In this document: positions 9,294 to 18,793 of the stretch, in pieces | Layout: each line of letters starts with the position of its first letter | Numbering within the stretch: position 1 is the stretch's first letter | Assembly (NCBI RefSeq): GCF_001654965.1 | Contig: NZ_LXEV01000031.1 | Span: 62,001-126,000, forward strand | Length of the DNA stretch: 64,000 nt | Direction: 5' to 3' | Source of the DNA: Proteus hauseri ATCC 700826 | GTDB lineage: Bacteria; Pseudomonadota; Gammaproteobacteria; Enterobacterales; Enterobacteriaceae | The notes under the pieces: model-generated | Database searches by the model: none | Told to the model about the DNA's origin: nothing | What the model saw: only the letters and a program-made list of their open reading frames with translations | Position numbers and translations under genes: made by a program

Positions 9294-9699
9294 AATATTA
9301 TCCTTTCAGACCCAGAGTAAGATAGAGAAGGAACAAATGTAAACGTTTCCACACTCTTTTTCCGTTACTCTCTTCACAAATTCATCGAGAATGTTACGAA
9401 TATGCATTACAAAATAGTAAAACAAACGATTACGTCACATAAAAACAGAAATAGTCTGATGAAAAAACTATTTTTATAACTATATTTGGATGTTTAAAAA
9501 GACAGAATAATAAAGACAAACAAGAACAACACCAATAAATTGATAACGATTACAATTTATAATTGTATAATAACAAAGTACTTTTATATTGATGATATTG
9601 AAGATATGCAAAGGAAAATAAAAAGGAGATATGGTTTCTAATCACAAATCTCACGACTAGAAACCACTGAATAAAAAGAAAACTAAAAAGTAATTAGCT
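9294..9699. other. Control region of the symporter gene and galR 3' flank
   Basis: About 400 bases. It holds the GalR-type operator at 9337-9352 and a 9-bp inverted repeat TGGTTTCTA / TAGAAACCA (9632-9640 and 9658-9666) just behind the galR stop that may end the galR transcript. Two weaker AACGATTACA-type sequences lie around 9420-9435 and 9540-9555. No gene seen. Confidence 0.5.
9337..9352. promoter_or_regulatory. GalR/GalS-type operator before sglT
   Basis: ATGTAAACGTTTCCAC matches the GalR/GalS consensus GTGKAANCGNTTNCAC at all but one fixed position. It lies about 45 nt before the sglT start, where bound repressor would block transcription. Confidence 0.75.
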
Positions 9700-10716
9700 T
9701 TATGACTGATTTAGATGGCTTAAATTAAATACTGAATTTCTCTGTACAAGTGTTGGCGAAAAAATACGCTGTTTTTGTTCTAATATTTCACCGCGAGAAA
9801 GTCGAATTGCCAGTGTTGCCGCTTGTTCTGCCATCATTTGAACAGGATAACGCACTGTAGTTAAGCGAGGATGAATATAACGAGCAATTAATACATCATC
9901 AAAACCAATTACTGATATTTTTTCAGGAACTGGAATTTCATTTTCATCTAATACCGATAAAGCACCCGCAGCCATAAAATCGTTGTAAGCGACCACCGCC
10001 GTAAAATCTATTGATTTAGTTAAAAGATGTGTCATGGCTTTTTCACCACCCTCACCTTCAGGTTCACCATATTCAATATAACTGGTTGGTAAGTCGATTT
10101 TATATGCGGCTAAAGCAGCTTTATATCCAGCAAGTCGTTGAGCGGTATCTTCAATATTATGAGTTGACGAAATATAAGCTATTTTACTATGGCCTTGTCT
10201 AATAAGGTGTTCTGTCGCCATCCAGGCACCTTTATAATTATCAAGAGCAACACAGCGTTGTGCTATTTCCGGAATAAAACGATTAATAAGCACCATGCTT
10301 TTAACTTCATTGGCGTAAGCGAGCAATTCATCATCACCTAATGCTTTAGAGTGGATAACTAAACCATCGCAACGGCTATTAATTAGAAGCTCGATTGATT
10401 GGCGCTCATCTTGTGCATCATGATAGCCATTACAAACTAAAATATGTTTTCCCGCATCTCTGGCAACATTATCAACGGCTTTAACCAATGTACCAAAAAA
10501 GGGATCTGACACATCATGTACCAGCACACCTAAAGTTTGCGTACTTTGATTAACCAATGCTCTTGCCGCTGCGTTAGGGCGATATCCTAATTTTTGCATC
10601 GCGGTATTCACAACATCTATTGAAGCACGGCTTGCTTTTGGCGAGTTATTAATGACTCGCGATACCGTTGCAACAGAAACACCCGCTTCTTTTGCTACAT
10701 CCTTGATAGTCGCCAT
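9700..10716 (-). CDS. galR: GalR/GalS-type galactose repressor
   Basis: A LacI-family regulator of 338 residues. The N-terminal helix-turn-helix MATIKDVAKEAGVSVATVSR and hinge INNSPKAS match GalR nearly exactly. The effector domain carries VSDPFFGTLVKAVD, VHSKALGDDEL (more GalS-like), IGFDDVLIARY and PRLTTVRYP. It should repress the gal genes and be released by galactose. The ORF could start with GTG at 10722, but ATG 10716 has GAGG at 5 nt and gives the canonical MATIKD. It is followed by the symporter and preceded by galM; an operator at 10868 suggests autoregulation. GalR and GalS cannot be separated by sequence, so the symbol is approximate. Confidence 0.88.
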   Translation of the reverse strand: MATIKDVAKEAGVSVATVSRVINNSPKASRASIDVVNTAMQKLGYRPNAAARALVNQSTQTLGVLVHDVSDPFFGTLVKAVDNVARDAGKHILVCNGYHDAQDERQSIELLINSRCDGLVIHSKALGDDELLAYANEVKSMVLINRFIPEIAQRCVALDNYKGAWMATEHLIRQGHSKIAYISSTHNIEDTAQRLAGYKAALAAYKIDLPTSYIEYGEPEGEGGEKAMTHLLTKSIDFTAVVAYNDFMAAGALSVLDENEIPVPEKISVIGFDDVLIARYIHPRLTTVRYPVQMMAEQAATLAIRLSRGEILEQKQRIFSPTLVQRNSVFNLSHLNQS

Positions 10717-10861
10717 ATACACCTCATAAGGTCACCCTTATTTCACCACCAAGGAATAACCTGAAATTTAATCTGAATACAAAAAAAGTTCGCTATAAAA
10801 GCATTGGTAGGGATTATCAGTGAAGTTTGGAAATTTAAAAAGCAAAAAGATCAAATAAGTG

Positions 10862-10885
10862 ATGAAAAGGAAAGCGTTTACACTT
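10862..10885. promoter_or_regulatory. GalR-type operator inside the galM terminator hairpin, before galR
   Basis: AGGAAAGCGTTTACAC (10868-10883) has one perfect GalR half site (CGTTTACAC) and a weaker left half. On the minus strand the same bases form a stem AGGAAAG / CTTTCCT followed by TTTTC, so this spot looks both like the terminator of galETKM and an operator for galR. Confidence 0.55.
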
Positions 10886-10896
10886 TCCTCTCTTAT

Positions 10897-11967
10897 TTAC
10901 TGATAAAACTTATAGATTGTTTGGCTATTCCATTGCTGATTAGCAGGAAGGATCCCTTGGCTATCACCCCATTCAGGGTGATTTGGCCCGTCAGGAAAAT
11001 ATTGAGTCTCTAATGCGAGTCCCGAATAATTGCCATAACGACGACTTTTTCCCTTTGTTTCAGCCAAGAAATTAGCAGTATAAAATTGAACTGATGGCAT
11101 AGTTGTCATCACATCCATTTTTAATTCACCTTCAGGCGAAATTACAGTGGCAATGACTGTTTTCCCATCCGTTTTTTGTTTATCTAAAACAAAAGCATGA
11201 TCATAACCATGAGCCGCTTTTTGACACTCATCGGTCATAAAATCTCGCCCGACTCGCTTTAATTTACGAAAATCAAAACTGGTTCCAGTCACATCAACGA
11301 ACTCACCCGTTGGGATATTACCAGCACCATTTTTTAAATAATGATTTGCGGATATAAATACATCATGCTCAAGTGCAGTACGTAAAGTATGCTCACCGGC
11401 AAGATTAAAATAAGCATGATTAGTTAAACTAAGTGGCGTTGATTTATCACTTATCGCTTGATAATTAATAAAAACTTCATTGTTATCCGTTAACATATAG
11501 GTCACAGAAACATCAACATTACCCGGAAATCCTTGATCACCATCGGGAGATTTTAATGTAAAAGTGACAGATTGCGCTGATTTTGCAGCAATATTCCAGC
11601 GGCGACGACTAAAATTATGTTTTCCTCCATGAAGTGTATTTTCACCTTCATTGGCAGCAATAACATACTGCTTTTCTGCTAATGAAAATGTACTTCCCGC
11701 AATGCGATTGGCAAAACGTCCTACAGTAGCACCCATATATGCGGTTTGTAGTTTGTGGGCGTTCATATCAGGTGAGCCTAATAGCACATCTCGACGAACA
11801 CCATTCACAGGAACAATACAAGTTAGCCATGTCGCTCCTATATCCATAATAGAAATGGACATACCAAGGCGATTTTTTAAAGTGACTATCTCCGCAGGCA
11901 ACCCATCCCACGCTGGATGAGCCGTCATTTGTTCAGGTTCAAAAAAACGAATATCATTAGCTGCCAT
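10897..11967 (-). CDS. galM: Galactose mutarotase (aldose 1-epimerase)
   Basis: A 356-residue cytosolic enzyme interconverting alpha- and beta-D-galactose, so that beta-galactose becomes substrate for GalK. Visible signatures are VGRFANRIAGSTF, ENTLHGG, SLTNHAYFNLAGEH (catalytic His) and GLALETQYFPDGPN (catalytic Glu). E. coli GalM has about 346 residues, so it is complete. It is the last gene of galETKM; its ATG overlaps the galK stop by one base (TAATG), so translation is probably coupled. Confidence 0.95.
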   Translation of the reverse strand: MAANDIRFFEPEQMTAHPAWDGLPAEIVTLKNRLGMSISIMDIGATWLTCIVPVNGVRRDVLLGSPDMNAHKLQTAYMGATVGRFANRIAGSTFSLAEKQYVIAANEGENTLHGGKHNFSRRRWNIAAKSAQSVTFTLKSPDGDQGFPGNVDVSVTYMLTDNNEVFINYQAISDKSTPLSLTNHAYFNLAGEHTLRTALEHDVFISANHYLKNGAGNIPTGEFVDVTGTSFDFRKLKRVGRDFMTDECQKAAHGYDHAFVLDKQKTDGKTVIATVISPEGELKMDVMTTMPSVQFYTANFLAETKGKSRRYGNYSGLALETQYFPDGPNHPEWGDSQGILPANQQWNSQTIYKFYQ

Positions 11968-13127
11968 TACTTTGCCTCCGTATAGCCCGCTCCTTGGCTT
12001 GCAGAGCAGACATAAATAGTTTCTTTTAACCCTGTTTTTGCCTGATATTGTGATACAACAGCTTCGGTGACCTTACTAACCAAATCAGGTGTGACTAATG
12101 CAACCACACAACCACCAAATCCGCCTCCCGTCATTCTAGCGCCACCTTGTTCGCCAATAACCGATTTAATAATATCGACGAGAACATCAACTTCAGGCAC
12201 CGTAATTTCAAAATCATCACGCATTGATTGATGAGACAGTGCCATCAGCTGACTTAACACAGGTAAATTACCTTGGCGTAAAGCATCAGCCGCAAGTAAT
12301 GTGCGATCATTTTCAGTAATAACATGGCGAGCACGACGATATACCACATCGCTCATTATCGCTTTTTTAACCAATAAATCATCTAATGATGCATCTCTTA
12401 AAGCCGTTACATTTAATATTTTTGCAGCTTCTTCACACTGTTGGCGACGCGTGTTGTATTCACTATCCACTAAACCACGCTTTTTATTACTATTAATAAT
12501 CATCACCACAATATCTTCAGGCATGGTGACGGCTGTCGTGTCTAAAGAACGACAATCAATTAAAAGTGCATGATTTTCTTCACCACACGCCGAAATAAGC
12601 TGATCCATAATGCCACAGTTACAACCAACAAATTGGTTTTCTGCTTTTTGACCATTTAATGCAATAGCCTTTTGACTAATAGGAAGCTGATAAAGTGTTT
12701 TAACTGTTTGTCCAATAGCAACTTCTAATGCAGCTGAAGAACTGAGTCCCGCACCTTGTGGAACATTACCTGATATAGCAATATCCATACCCTGAAAATG
12801 GTAATTGTCTTGCTGTAAAAAATGAATTACGCCACGAATATAATTAGCCCACATTTTATCAGCCAAAAATTCGATGGGAGAATCAAGATTAAATTGATCT
12901 GTTTCATCTTGATAATCGACAGCAATAACACGAACAATACCGTCAGTGCGTTTTGCCGCAGCAACCACCATTTGATAATTAATGGCACAAGGAAGAACAA
13001 AACCATCGTTATAATCAGTATGTTCACCAATCAGATTAACTCTTCCCGGCGCTTGTATAAAATGGGTTGGTGTATAACCAAAAGCGGCCGAAAATGAGCG
13101 AGTCACATTATTAATAAGTGCCTGCAT
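11967..13127 (-). CDS. galK: Galactokinase
   Basis: A 386-residue GHMP-family kinase phosphorylating alpha-D-galactose at C1 with ATP, the first committed step of the Leloir pathway. The galactokinase signature [19 protein letters not shown] is at residues 28-46, the ATP loop [16 protein letters not shown] lies at about 130, and GGGFGGC near the end is GHMP motif 3. Full length (E. coli 382). It follows galT after a gap of 132 nt that carries a small hairpin, and overlaps galM by one base. Confidence 0.96.
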   Translation of the reverse strand: MQALINNVTRSFSAAFGYTPTHFIQAPGRVNLIGEHTDYNDGFVLPCAINYQMVVAAAKRTDGIVRVIAVDYQDETDQFNLDSPIEFLADKMWANYIRGVIHFLQQDNYHFQGMDIAISGNVPQGAGLSSSAALEVAIGQTVKTLYQLPISQKAIALNGQKAENQFVGCNCGIMDQLISACGEENHALLIDCRSLDTTAVTMPEDIVVMIINSNKKRGLVDSEYNTRRQQCEEAAKILNVTALRDASLDDLLVKKAIMSDVVYRRARHVITENDRTLLAADALRQGNLPVLSQLMALSHQSMRDDFEITVPEVDVLVDIIKSVIGEQGGARMTGGGFGGCVVALVTPDLVSKVTEAVVSQYQAKTGLKETIYVCSASQGAGYTEAK

Positions 13128-13222
13128 AATAGTTCCTCAACTTAAAATTAAGTAATAATAATCCGTTACATCACAATTAATGAGATGCACTCTTTTATCT
13201 GTTTAATCATCAAATAATCGCG

Positions 13223-13246
13223 CTAATTAAAACTGAAGTTAATTAG
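13223..13246 (-). other. Small hairpin in the galT-galK spacer
   Basis: CTAATTAA / TTAATTAG with an 8-nt loop directly behind the galT stop, within an unusually long 132-nt spacer. It has no T run; it may be an mRNA processing or stability element rather than a terminator. Confidence 0.35.
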
Positions 13247-13259
13247 GTTTCTGGCAGAA

Positions 13260-14315
13260 TTAGGACTGTTTTTTATAATGAATATCGCTCAATTGACGTA
13301 AGTTAGCAGCGGCTTGTTCTGGTGTTAGATCTCTTTGCGTTTCAGCTAACATTTCGTATCCCACCATAAACTTACGCACACTAGCTGAGCGCAATAAAGG
13401 GGGGTAATAAAGAGCATGTAATTGCCAATGATCGATATTTTCACCATCATTAAAAAATGGTGCAAAATGCCATCCCATTGAATAAGGAAAGGAACAATGA
13501 AAAAGGTTGTCATATCGACTCGTTAACTTTTTCATTGCTAATGCCAGATCATCTCGCTGTATATCGGTTAATTCGCTCATTCTACGAATATGCGTTTTAG
13601 GTAATAGCATAGTTTCATAAGGCCAAGCCGCCCAATAAGGTACAACTGCAATCCAATACTCAGTTTCAACAACAGTACGGCTTCCATCTTTAATCTCAGC
13701 ATTAACATAATCGATTAATAAATTGCTGCCTCGCTGATTAAAGTAATTACGTAAGTAGTGATCTTTACGCGCTAATTCATTAGGTAAAAAATCACTTGCC
13801 CAAATTTGTCCATGAGGATGAGGTTGAGAACACCCCATTGTTTCACCCTTATTTTCAAACACTTGAACCCAGAGATATTCTTTACTTAATTCTTCTATTT
13901 GGCTATCCCATGTATCAACGACTTTACGTAATTGGTTAACAGGTAATTCAGGAATAGTTTTTCCATGATCAGGCGAAAAGCAGATAACTCGACTAATACC
14001 TCTAACAGATTGAGTCTGAAATAAAGGATTATCAGAAGGTGCTACATTATATTCATCAGACAATAACGCGGAGTGATCGTTATTAAACACATAAGTATCT
14101 TTGTAATCAGGATTTTTATCACCTGAAACTCGCATATTATTAGGACACAAATAACAATGTGGATCATAAGAGGGAAGTGTCGCTATCTGAGGTTTTTCAT
14201 CTTTGCCATTCCAAGGTCGTTTCGCTCTATGTGGTGAAACTAAAACCCACTGACCCGTAAGTGGATTATAACGACGATGAGGATGTTCAACAGGATCAAA
14301 AATCAGTTTCGACAT
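13260..14315 (-). CDS. galT: Galactose-1-phosphate uridylyltransferase
   Basis: A 351-residue enzyme of the HIT superfamily that exchanges UMP between UDP-glucose and galactose-1-phosphate. The metal-site cysteines are in HCYLCPNN, and the active-site His is in [28 protein letters not shown] near the N-terminus is typical of bacterial class I GalT. Close in length to the 348-residue E. coli enzyme. Second gene of galETKM, 47 nt after galE. Confidence 0.96.
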   Translation of the reverse strand: MSKLIFDPVEHPHRRYNPLTGQWVLVSPHRAKRPWNGKDEKPQIATLPSYDPHCYLCPNNMRVSGDKNPDYKDTYVFNNDHSALLSDEYNVAPSDNPLFQTQSVRGISRVICFSPDHGKTIPELPVNQLRKVVDTWDSQIEELSKEYLWVQVFENKGETMGCSQPHPHGQIWASDFLPNELARKDHYLRNYFNQRGSNLLIDYVNAEIKDGSRTVVETEYWIAVVPYWAAWPYETMLLPKTHIRRMSELTDIQRDDLALAMKKLTSRYDNLFHCSFPYSMGWHFAPFFNDGENIDHWQLHALYYPPLLRSASVRKFMVGYEMLAETQRDLTPEQAAANLRQLSDIHYKKQS

Positions 14316-14362
14316 AATCTTCTCTCTTATTTATTAGTGATTATCCGATAGCATTTAATCGC

Positions 14363-15379
14363 TTATTTCAGATAACCATTTGGATTTTTTGATTGCCAAC
14401 GCCAAGCATCTGCAGCCATATCATCAATAGAACGGATTGCTTTCCATTTTAAATCTGCGGCTGCTTTCGCAGGGCTTGACCAGCACTCAGCAATATCACC
14501 AGGACGACGAGGTTGCAGTTCATAAGGAATATCTTTGCCACTGGCTTTGCGGAACGCTTCAATCATTTCAATAACGCTAGTACCATTACCTGTACCCAAG
14601 TTATAAATATGCAAACCCGCTTTCTTACCCAGTGCATTTAGTGCAGCAATATGACCATCAGCCAAATCCATCACATGAATGTAATCGCGAACACCGGTAC
14701 CATCTTTAGTCGGATAGTCACTACCAAACACAGCAACTTTTTCACGACGACCAATAGCAACCTGAGCGATATAAGGCGTTAAGTTGTTTGGAATACCTTT
14801 AGGATCTTCCCCCATAGAGCCAGATGGATGAGCCCCTACTGGGTTAAAATAACGTAATAAGCTAATTGACCAGCTTTCATCAGCAACATATAAATCAGAT
14901 AAAATACGCTCTACCATATATTTACTGGTGCCATATGGATTGGTTGTGCCACCCACAGGTGAGTCTTCAGTAATAGGTACTGTTTGTGGATCACCATAAA
15001 CGGTTGCAGATGAACTAAAAATAATGCTTTTTACACCCGCGTCACGCATACAACGCACTAAAACTAAAGTGCCATTCACGTTATTGTCATAATATTCAAT
15101 TGGTTTTTGAACCGACTCACCCACGGATTTTAATCCTGCAAAGTGAATAACGGATTGAATTGTATGCTGAGCAAAAATTGATGCTAATAATTTGTCATCG
15201 CGAATATCACCGTTGTAGAACAGTGGACGTTTTCCTGTGAGTGCCTCAACTCTATTAAGCACTTCTTCATTGGCATTACTTAAGTTATCCAGAATAATTG
15301 GCGTCATTCCTGCTTCAATCATTTGTACGCAAGTATGGCTTCCGATATATCCCATTCCACCTGTGACTAGTATTTCCAC
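14363..15379 (-). CDS. galE: UDP-glucose 4-epimerase
   Basis: A short-chain dehydrogenase-type epimerase converting UDP-galactose to UDP-glucose with bound NAD+. The Rossmann motif VTGGMGYIGSH is at the N-terminus; the catalytic SSSATVYG Ser and the Tyr/Lys of YGTSKYMVE are present. The open frame runs to a GTG at 15385, but a GTG at 15379 has AGAGG about 5 nt upstream and gives MEILVTGG and 338 residues, exactly the E. coli length, so 15379 is chosen. First gene of galETKM; a perfect GalR operator lies about 110 nt upstream. Confidence 0.95.
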   Translation of the reverse strand: MEILVTGGMGYIGSHTCVQMIEAGMTPIILDNLSNANEEVLNRVEALTGKRPLFYNGDIRDDKLLASIFAQHTIQSVIHFAGLKSVGESVQKPIEYYDNNVNGTLVLVRCMRDAGVKSIIFSSSATVYGDPQTVPITEDSPVGGTTNPYGTSKYMVERILSDLYVADESWSISLLRYFNPVGAHPSGSMGEDPKGIPNNLTPYIAQVAIGRREKVAVFGSDYPTKDGTGVRDYIHVMDLADGHIAALNALGKKAGLHIYNLGTGNGTSVIEMIEAFRKASGKDIPYELQPRRPGDIAECWSSPAKAAADLKWKAIRSIDDMAADAWRWQSKNPNGYLK

Positions 15380-15487
15380 ATTCACCTCTTTTCATTCATT
15401 TCAAAGGAAAGCTAAAGACGGTTTCTGCTCATTGACAATGAGTTTAACAAGATCAACAAAGTATTTTCGTGATCAAACCGACATTTA

Positions 15488-15503
15488 GTGTAAACGTTTA
15501 CAC
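15488..15503. promoter_or_regulatory. Perfect GalR/GalS operator before galE
   Basis: GTGTAAACGTTTACAC is a perfect 16-bp palindrome fitting the GalR/GalS consensus at every fixed position. It lies about 110 nt upstream of the galE start. Confidence 0.88.
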
Positions 15504-15616
15504 TCATTTCCTGTTATTTAAGATAATAAAAAATAATTTTTATATCAGTATTACAATAGACTGGGCATCTTAATGAAAAATCGTTTATTTTTACTATCGT
15601 ATTTATCACAATAAAA

Positions 15617-15632
15617 AAGAGAACGATTACAT
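15617..15632. promoter_or_regulatory. Possible second, weaker gal operator
   Basis: AAGAGAACGATTACAT keeps the CG centre and the right half site (GATTACAT) but loses most of the left. It is centred 129 bp from the perfect operator, a spacing comparable to the two looped operators of the E. coli gal promoter. Weak on sequence alone. Confidence 0.3.
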
Positions 15633-15800
15633 CTCATTTAATGCGCTAATAATCTGATAAAACTGACATTACTTGGGTTTTATCATACCTTATTAACACC
15701 CCTTGTAATATGTATAAGAGGGCTGAGAATATTCTCAATAACAATTGTTAAAAAAATAAATCGTATCAAGCCTTATAACCCCTTCCGTTAGGAGAACATA

Positions 15801-16760
15801 ATGAAACCGATAGTCGTGCTTTATCAAGACCTACCAGAAGACTTACAGCAAAAATTAGCAAGTTTTGCTGAAATAAAACAATTTCGTTCACTCTCTTTTG
15901 ACTCGGCGGACTTTTGTACTGCACTAGCTAATGCTTCTGGACTATTAGGTGCTGGTGGAAATATAGATAAACACTTTATCGAACAAGCACCTAACTTAAA
16001 GGCGGTTTCAACCATCTCTGTTGGCTATGATAATATTGATGTGCAAGCCCTCACTGAGCGCAACATTAAGTTGATGCATACTCCGACTGTACTTACTGAC
16101 ACCGTTGCTGACACTATGATGGCACTTGTATTATCTGTTTCAAGACGCATTCCTGAACTCGCTGATAATATTAAGCAAGGCTTATGGTTAAAAGGAATTA
16201 CACCTGATTGGTATGGCACTGATGTTCATCATAAAACCATGGGGATTATTGGTATGGGTCGTATTGGTAAAGCGTTAGCCAAACGCGCTCATTTTGGTTT
16301 TGATATGAAAATTCTTTATCAATCTCGAACTGAATATGCAGAAGTAAATGATCGTTTTAATGCAACTTATTGCTCATTAGAAACATTATTGCAGCAGTCA
16401 GATTTTGTGTGTATCACACTTCCTTTAACCGCAGAAACGCACCATTTAATCAGCAAAGCGCAATTTTCATTAATGAAACCAGACTCCTATTTAATTAATG
16501 CAGGTCGAGGTGCAGTGGTTGATGAAAAAGCCTTAATAACAGCGCTAGAGCAAAAAGAAATTGCTGGAGCAGGATTAGATGTATTTGAAAAAGAGCCGCT
16601 TTCTGCTTCATCACCATTATTAGCGATGAAAAATGTCGTGGCTGTTCCACATATTGGATCGGCAACCAAAGAAACGCGTTATGCAATGGCACAATGCGCA
16701 GTGGATAATTTAATTGCCGCATTAAAAGATAAAGTAAAAGAGAATTGTGTTAATTTTTAA
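15801..16760 (+). CDS. ghrB: Glyoxylate/hydroxypyruvate reductase B
   Basis: A 319-residue D-isomer-specific 2-hydroxyacid dehydrogenase reducing glyoxylate and hydroxypyruvate with NADPH in the cytosol. The Rossmann fingerprint [19 protein letters not shown] is at about 148-166; [10 protein letters not shown] (Arg), DVFEKEP (Glu) and VPHIGSAT (His) supply the active site. [15 protein letters not shown] and [12 protein letters not shown] are close to E. coli GhrB (324 residues). The start has a good AGGAG site. Monocistronic, ending in a shared bidirectional terminator. Confidence 0.92.
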   Translation: MKPIVVLYQDLPEDLQQKLASFAEIKQFRSLSFDSADFCTALANASGLLGAGGNIDKHFIEQAPNLKAVSTISVGYDNIDVQALTERNIKLMHTPTVLTDTVADTMMALVLSVSRRIPELADNIKQGLWLKGITPDWYGTDVHHKTMGIIGMGRIGKALAKRAHFGFDMKILYQSRTEYAEVNDRFNATYCSLETLLQQSDFVCITLPLTAETHHLISKAQFSLMKPDSYLINAGRGAVVDEKALITALEQKEIAGAGLDVFEKEPLSASSPLLAMKNVVAVPHIGSATKETRYAMAQCAVDNLIAALKDKVKENCVNF

Positions 16761-16797
16761 TCGAATAGAATATCTCAATTAATTTATTCTAGATAAG

Positions 16798-16829
16798 AAA
16801 AAGGTAATGAATATATTACATTACCTTTT
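16798..16829. terminator. Bidirectional terminator between ghrB and the CDF gene
   Basis: AAAAGGTAATG / CATTACCTTTT with a short loop, A/T runs on both sides; the flanking genes converge on it. Confidence 0.85.
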
Positions 16830-16854
16830 ATTGATTACACTCAATCTCAATGAA

Positions 16855-17769
16855 TTAAGCCGGATCCACGTGCGCCATAACACTTAATATCTGTTTATTT
16901 TGCAAAACTTTATTACGTGCTTTAACAACTATGTCATGGCTTTCTTTAACGGTTAATTCCCCTGCAACCTCTATATGGACATCAACTAAGAAATAATCCC
17001 CTGCGCGGCGTGTTTTTAAATCATGAATACCTTTAACACCCGGAGTGCTCTCCAATATATTGGTTATCTCCGCTAGCGTTTCTTCATCGGCGCCTCTATC
17101 CATTAAATCTTGCAGTGCTTGATAAGTAAAACGCCAACCCATTCGACCAACAAAAATACCCACAATAAGTGCTGCTAACGGATCAAAAAATTTAAATCCT
17201 GCAAGACTTCCGATAATACCAATAGCGACAACCAAAGAGGATGCTGCATCAGAACGTGCATGCCATGCATTAGCGACAAGCATATTTGAATCAACTCGTT
17301 TCGCTACACGTAGCATATAACGAAATAGTCCTTCTTTAGCAGCTAATGCTAATAACGCAACATATAAAGCAATACTGTGAACTTCCGGAATAGCCGAAGG
17401 ATCAAACATTTTATGTATTGCTGATACCACCATACCTAAGCCAACAATTAATAAAATAGTTCCCAAAATCAGTGAAGCTGCATTTTCATAACGAAAATGC
17501 CCATAAGGGTGATCAGCATCGGGTTGCTTCTGGCTCCCTTTATTAGCAATCAGTACCACAAAGTCGGCAATCAGGTCAGACAGTGAGTGAATTCCGTCAG
17601 CAATTAAGCCCTGAGAGTGTGAAAAAAAACCAATCGCTATTTGCCAAATAGATAAAATGATATTAACGAAAACGCTAACTAGCGTGCTTTTTTTTGCCGC
17701 TTTAAACTTTTCTAACTGGCTATTATCAGCCAGATCTAACTCAATATCATCAATGTGATTATGTGTCAT
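16855..17769 (-). CDS. Cation diffusion facilitator (probable zinc-type metal efflux pump)
   Basis: About 304 residues with six membrane helices and a C-terminal cytoplasmic metal-sensing domain (from about TPGVKGIHDLKTRRAGDYFL). The metal-site motifs are HSLSD in helix 2 and HARSD in helix 5, that is HxxxD/HxxxD as in zinc-type CDF proteins, whereas FieF has DxxxD in helix 2. DADHPYGHFRYE is the conserved loop. It probably exports zinc (or a similar divalent ion) by proton antiport; FieF is therefore not used as symbol. The frame is open to 17832, but the ATG at 17769 (MTHNHIDD) gives the normal N-terminus. Monocistronic. Confidence 0.85.
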   Translation of the reverse strand: MTHNHIDDIELDLADNSQLEKFKAAKKSTLVSVFVNIILSIWQIAIGFFSHSQGLIADGIHSLSDLIADFVVLIANKGSQKQPDADHPYGHFRYENAASLILGTILLIVGLGMVVSAIHKMFDPSAIPEVHSIALYVALLALAAKEGLFRYMLRVAKRVDSNMLVANAWHARSDAASSLVVAIGIIGSLAGFKFFDPLAALIVGIFVGRMGWRFTYQALQDLMDRGADEETLAEITNILESTPGVKGIHDLKTRRAGDYFLVDVHIEVAGELTVKESHDIVVKARNKVLQNKQILSVMAHVDPA

Positions 17770-18285
17770 AGTGATTATCTTATTCTGTTTTAAATAGCCT
17801 ACTCTATTAACAGGTGAAAAATAGAGTTCCATAGGTTATTTCAGGATCCATAACTCATTGGTGAGGATAAAGGACGACTCTGAATAACAATCCTGTTTAG
17901 GGACTAAGATTGCTGTCCAGACATCATATTGAGATGTCATTCTTTATTAATATGCCATATTTAGACCTTATTGTCTTTAATTTTTATCAATAAAATCCTA
18001 TAGATACAGAACAATAATATAATTGATAATCATTCTTTTATTCATTTTGTATTGATAGATAATATTAATTATAGGCGACTTTAAAAAAATGTATTTATAT
18101 CTATACTGTCAAAGAGTTAAGTCGTAAGCTAATTTAGGTCGTATTAATTTAGTGATTGTTATTTTATTATTTTAAAGCGTGGAAGTAATCATTCTCACTA
18201 TTATTTAGAACACAGATCACAGCTATTTTTTTATATTAAGCGATAATAGAAGATATCCTTTGACTAACATTAAGTGAGGTTTGTA
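17770..18285. other. Divergent intergenic region between the CDF and uspF-like genes
   Basis: About 515 bases, AT-rich, holding two divergent promoters. AATTGATAATCATTCTTTT (18021-18039) resembles part of a Fur box, but the match is only to its right half. No gene seen. Confidence 0.4.
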
Positions 18286-18723
18286 ATGTACAAAAAAATT
18301 CTAGTTCCAATCGATATTTTAGAAGACGAACTGTCTCAGGAACTGATCTCCCATATTGAACAAATTGCAAAGGTTGGTAAGCCAGAGATCCACTTCCTCA
18401 CTGTTATTCCTAATGCTGAACTTTTCTTTGGTATCGAGTTTGCAGCTATTCCTGAAAAATTTAAAGATTCATCAGAACGTACTCGCCTTGCCTTTATCGC
18501 TCTGCAAGAAATGATTAAAGATACTAAAATTCCTGATGAGCAAATTGTTTGCAATGTGGGTATTGGTAACGCAAAAGATGAAATCTTAGAATATGCTCGT
18601 CACATTGATGCGGACTTAATTGCAATAGCTTCACATCGACCTAACGTTTCATCTTATTTATTAGGTTCGACGGCGTCATCAATTGTACGTCATGCTAAAA
18701 TGTCAGTACTTGTTATCAGATAA
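18286..18723 (+). CDS. Universal stress protein, UspF/UspG-like
   Basis: A 145-residue single-domain Usp. It begins MYKKILVPIDI, has SQELISHIEQIAKV and HFLTVIPNAE as in E. coli UspF, and ends with the nucleotide-binding region IASHRPNVSSYLLGSTASSIVRHA. UspF-type proteins bind ATP as dimers and affect adhesion and stress survival. The frame opens with GTG at 18274, but ATG 18286 directly follows a GTGAGG ribosome site and is the expected start. A terminator shared with the convergent ecotin gene follows. Confidence 0.85.
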   Translation: MYKKILVPIDILEDELSQELISHIEQIAKVGKPEIHFLTVIPNAELFFGIEFAAIPEKFKDSSERTRLAFIALQEMIKDTKIPDEQIVCNVGIGNAKDEILEYARHIDADLIAIASHRPNVSSYLLGSTASSIVRHAKMSVLVIR

Positions 18724-18730
18724 CATAAAA

Positions 18731-18768
18731 AAAGCCCTCTGATTATACAAAGGGCTTTATTTTTTTTC
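18731..18768. terminator. Bidirectional terminator between uspF-like and eco
   Basis: AAAGCCCT / AGGGCTTT with an A run before and a T run after; the flanking genes converge. Confidence 0.85.
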
Positions 18769-18793
18769 GCTATATTATTAGCCTAATTGAATT

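Larger units (their letters stand above)
15380..15800. other. Divergent control region between galE and ghrB
   Basis: About 420 bases carrying the galE promoter, with a perfect GalR operator and a weaker second one, and the ghrB promoter. The ghrB ATG is preceded by AGGAG at about 7 nt. I cannot place the -35/-10 boxes with confidence. Confidence 0.5.

Noticed and set aside
9420-9555. Two AACGATTACA-type sequences before sglT as extra GalR operators
   Set aside because: Only one half site matches and AT-rich DNA gives such matches often; mentioned in the region entry but not called.
18021-18039. Fur box before the CDF gene
   Set aside because: Only the right half matches the consensus, and the transporter looks zinc-type, so iron control is not supported.
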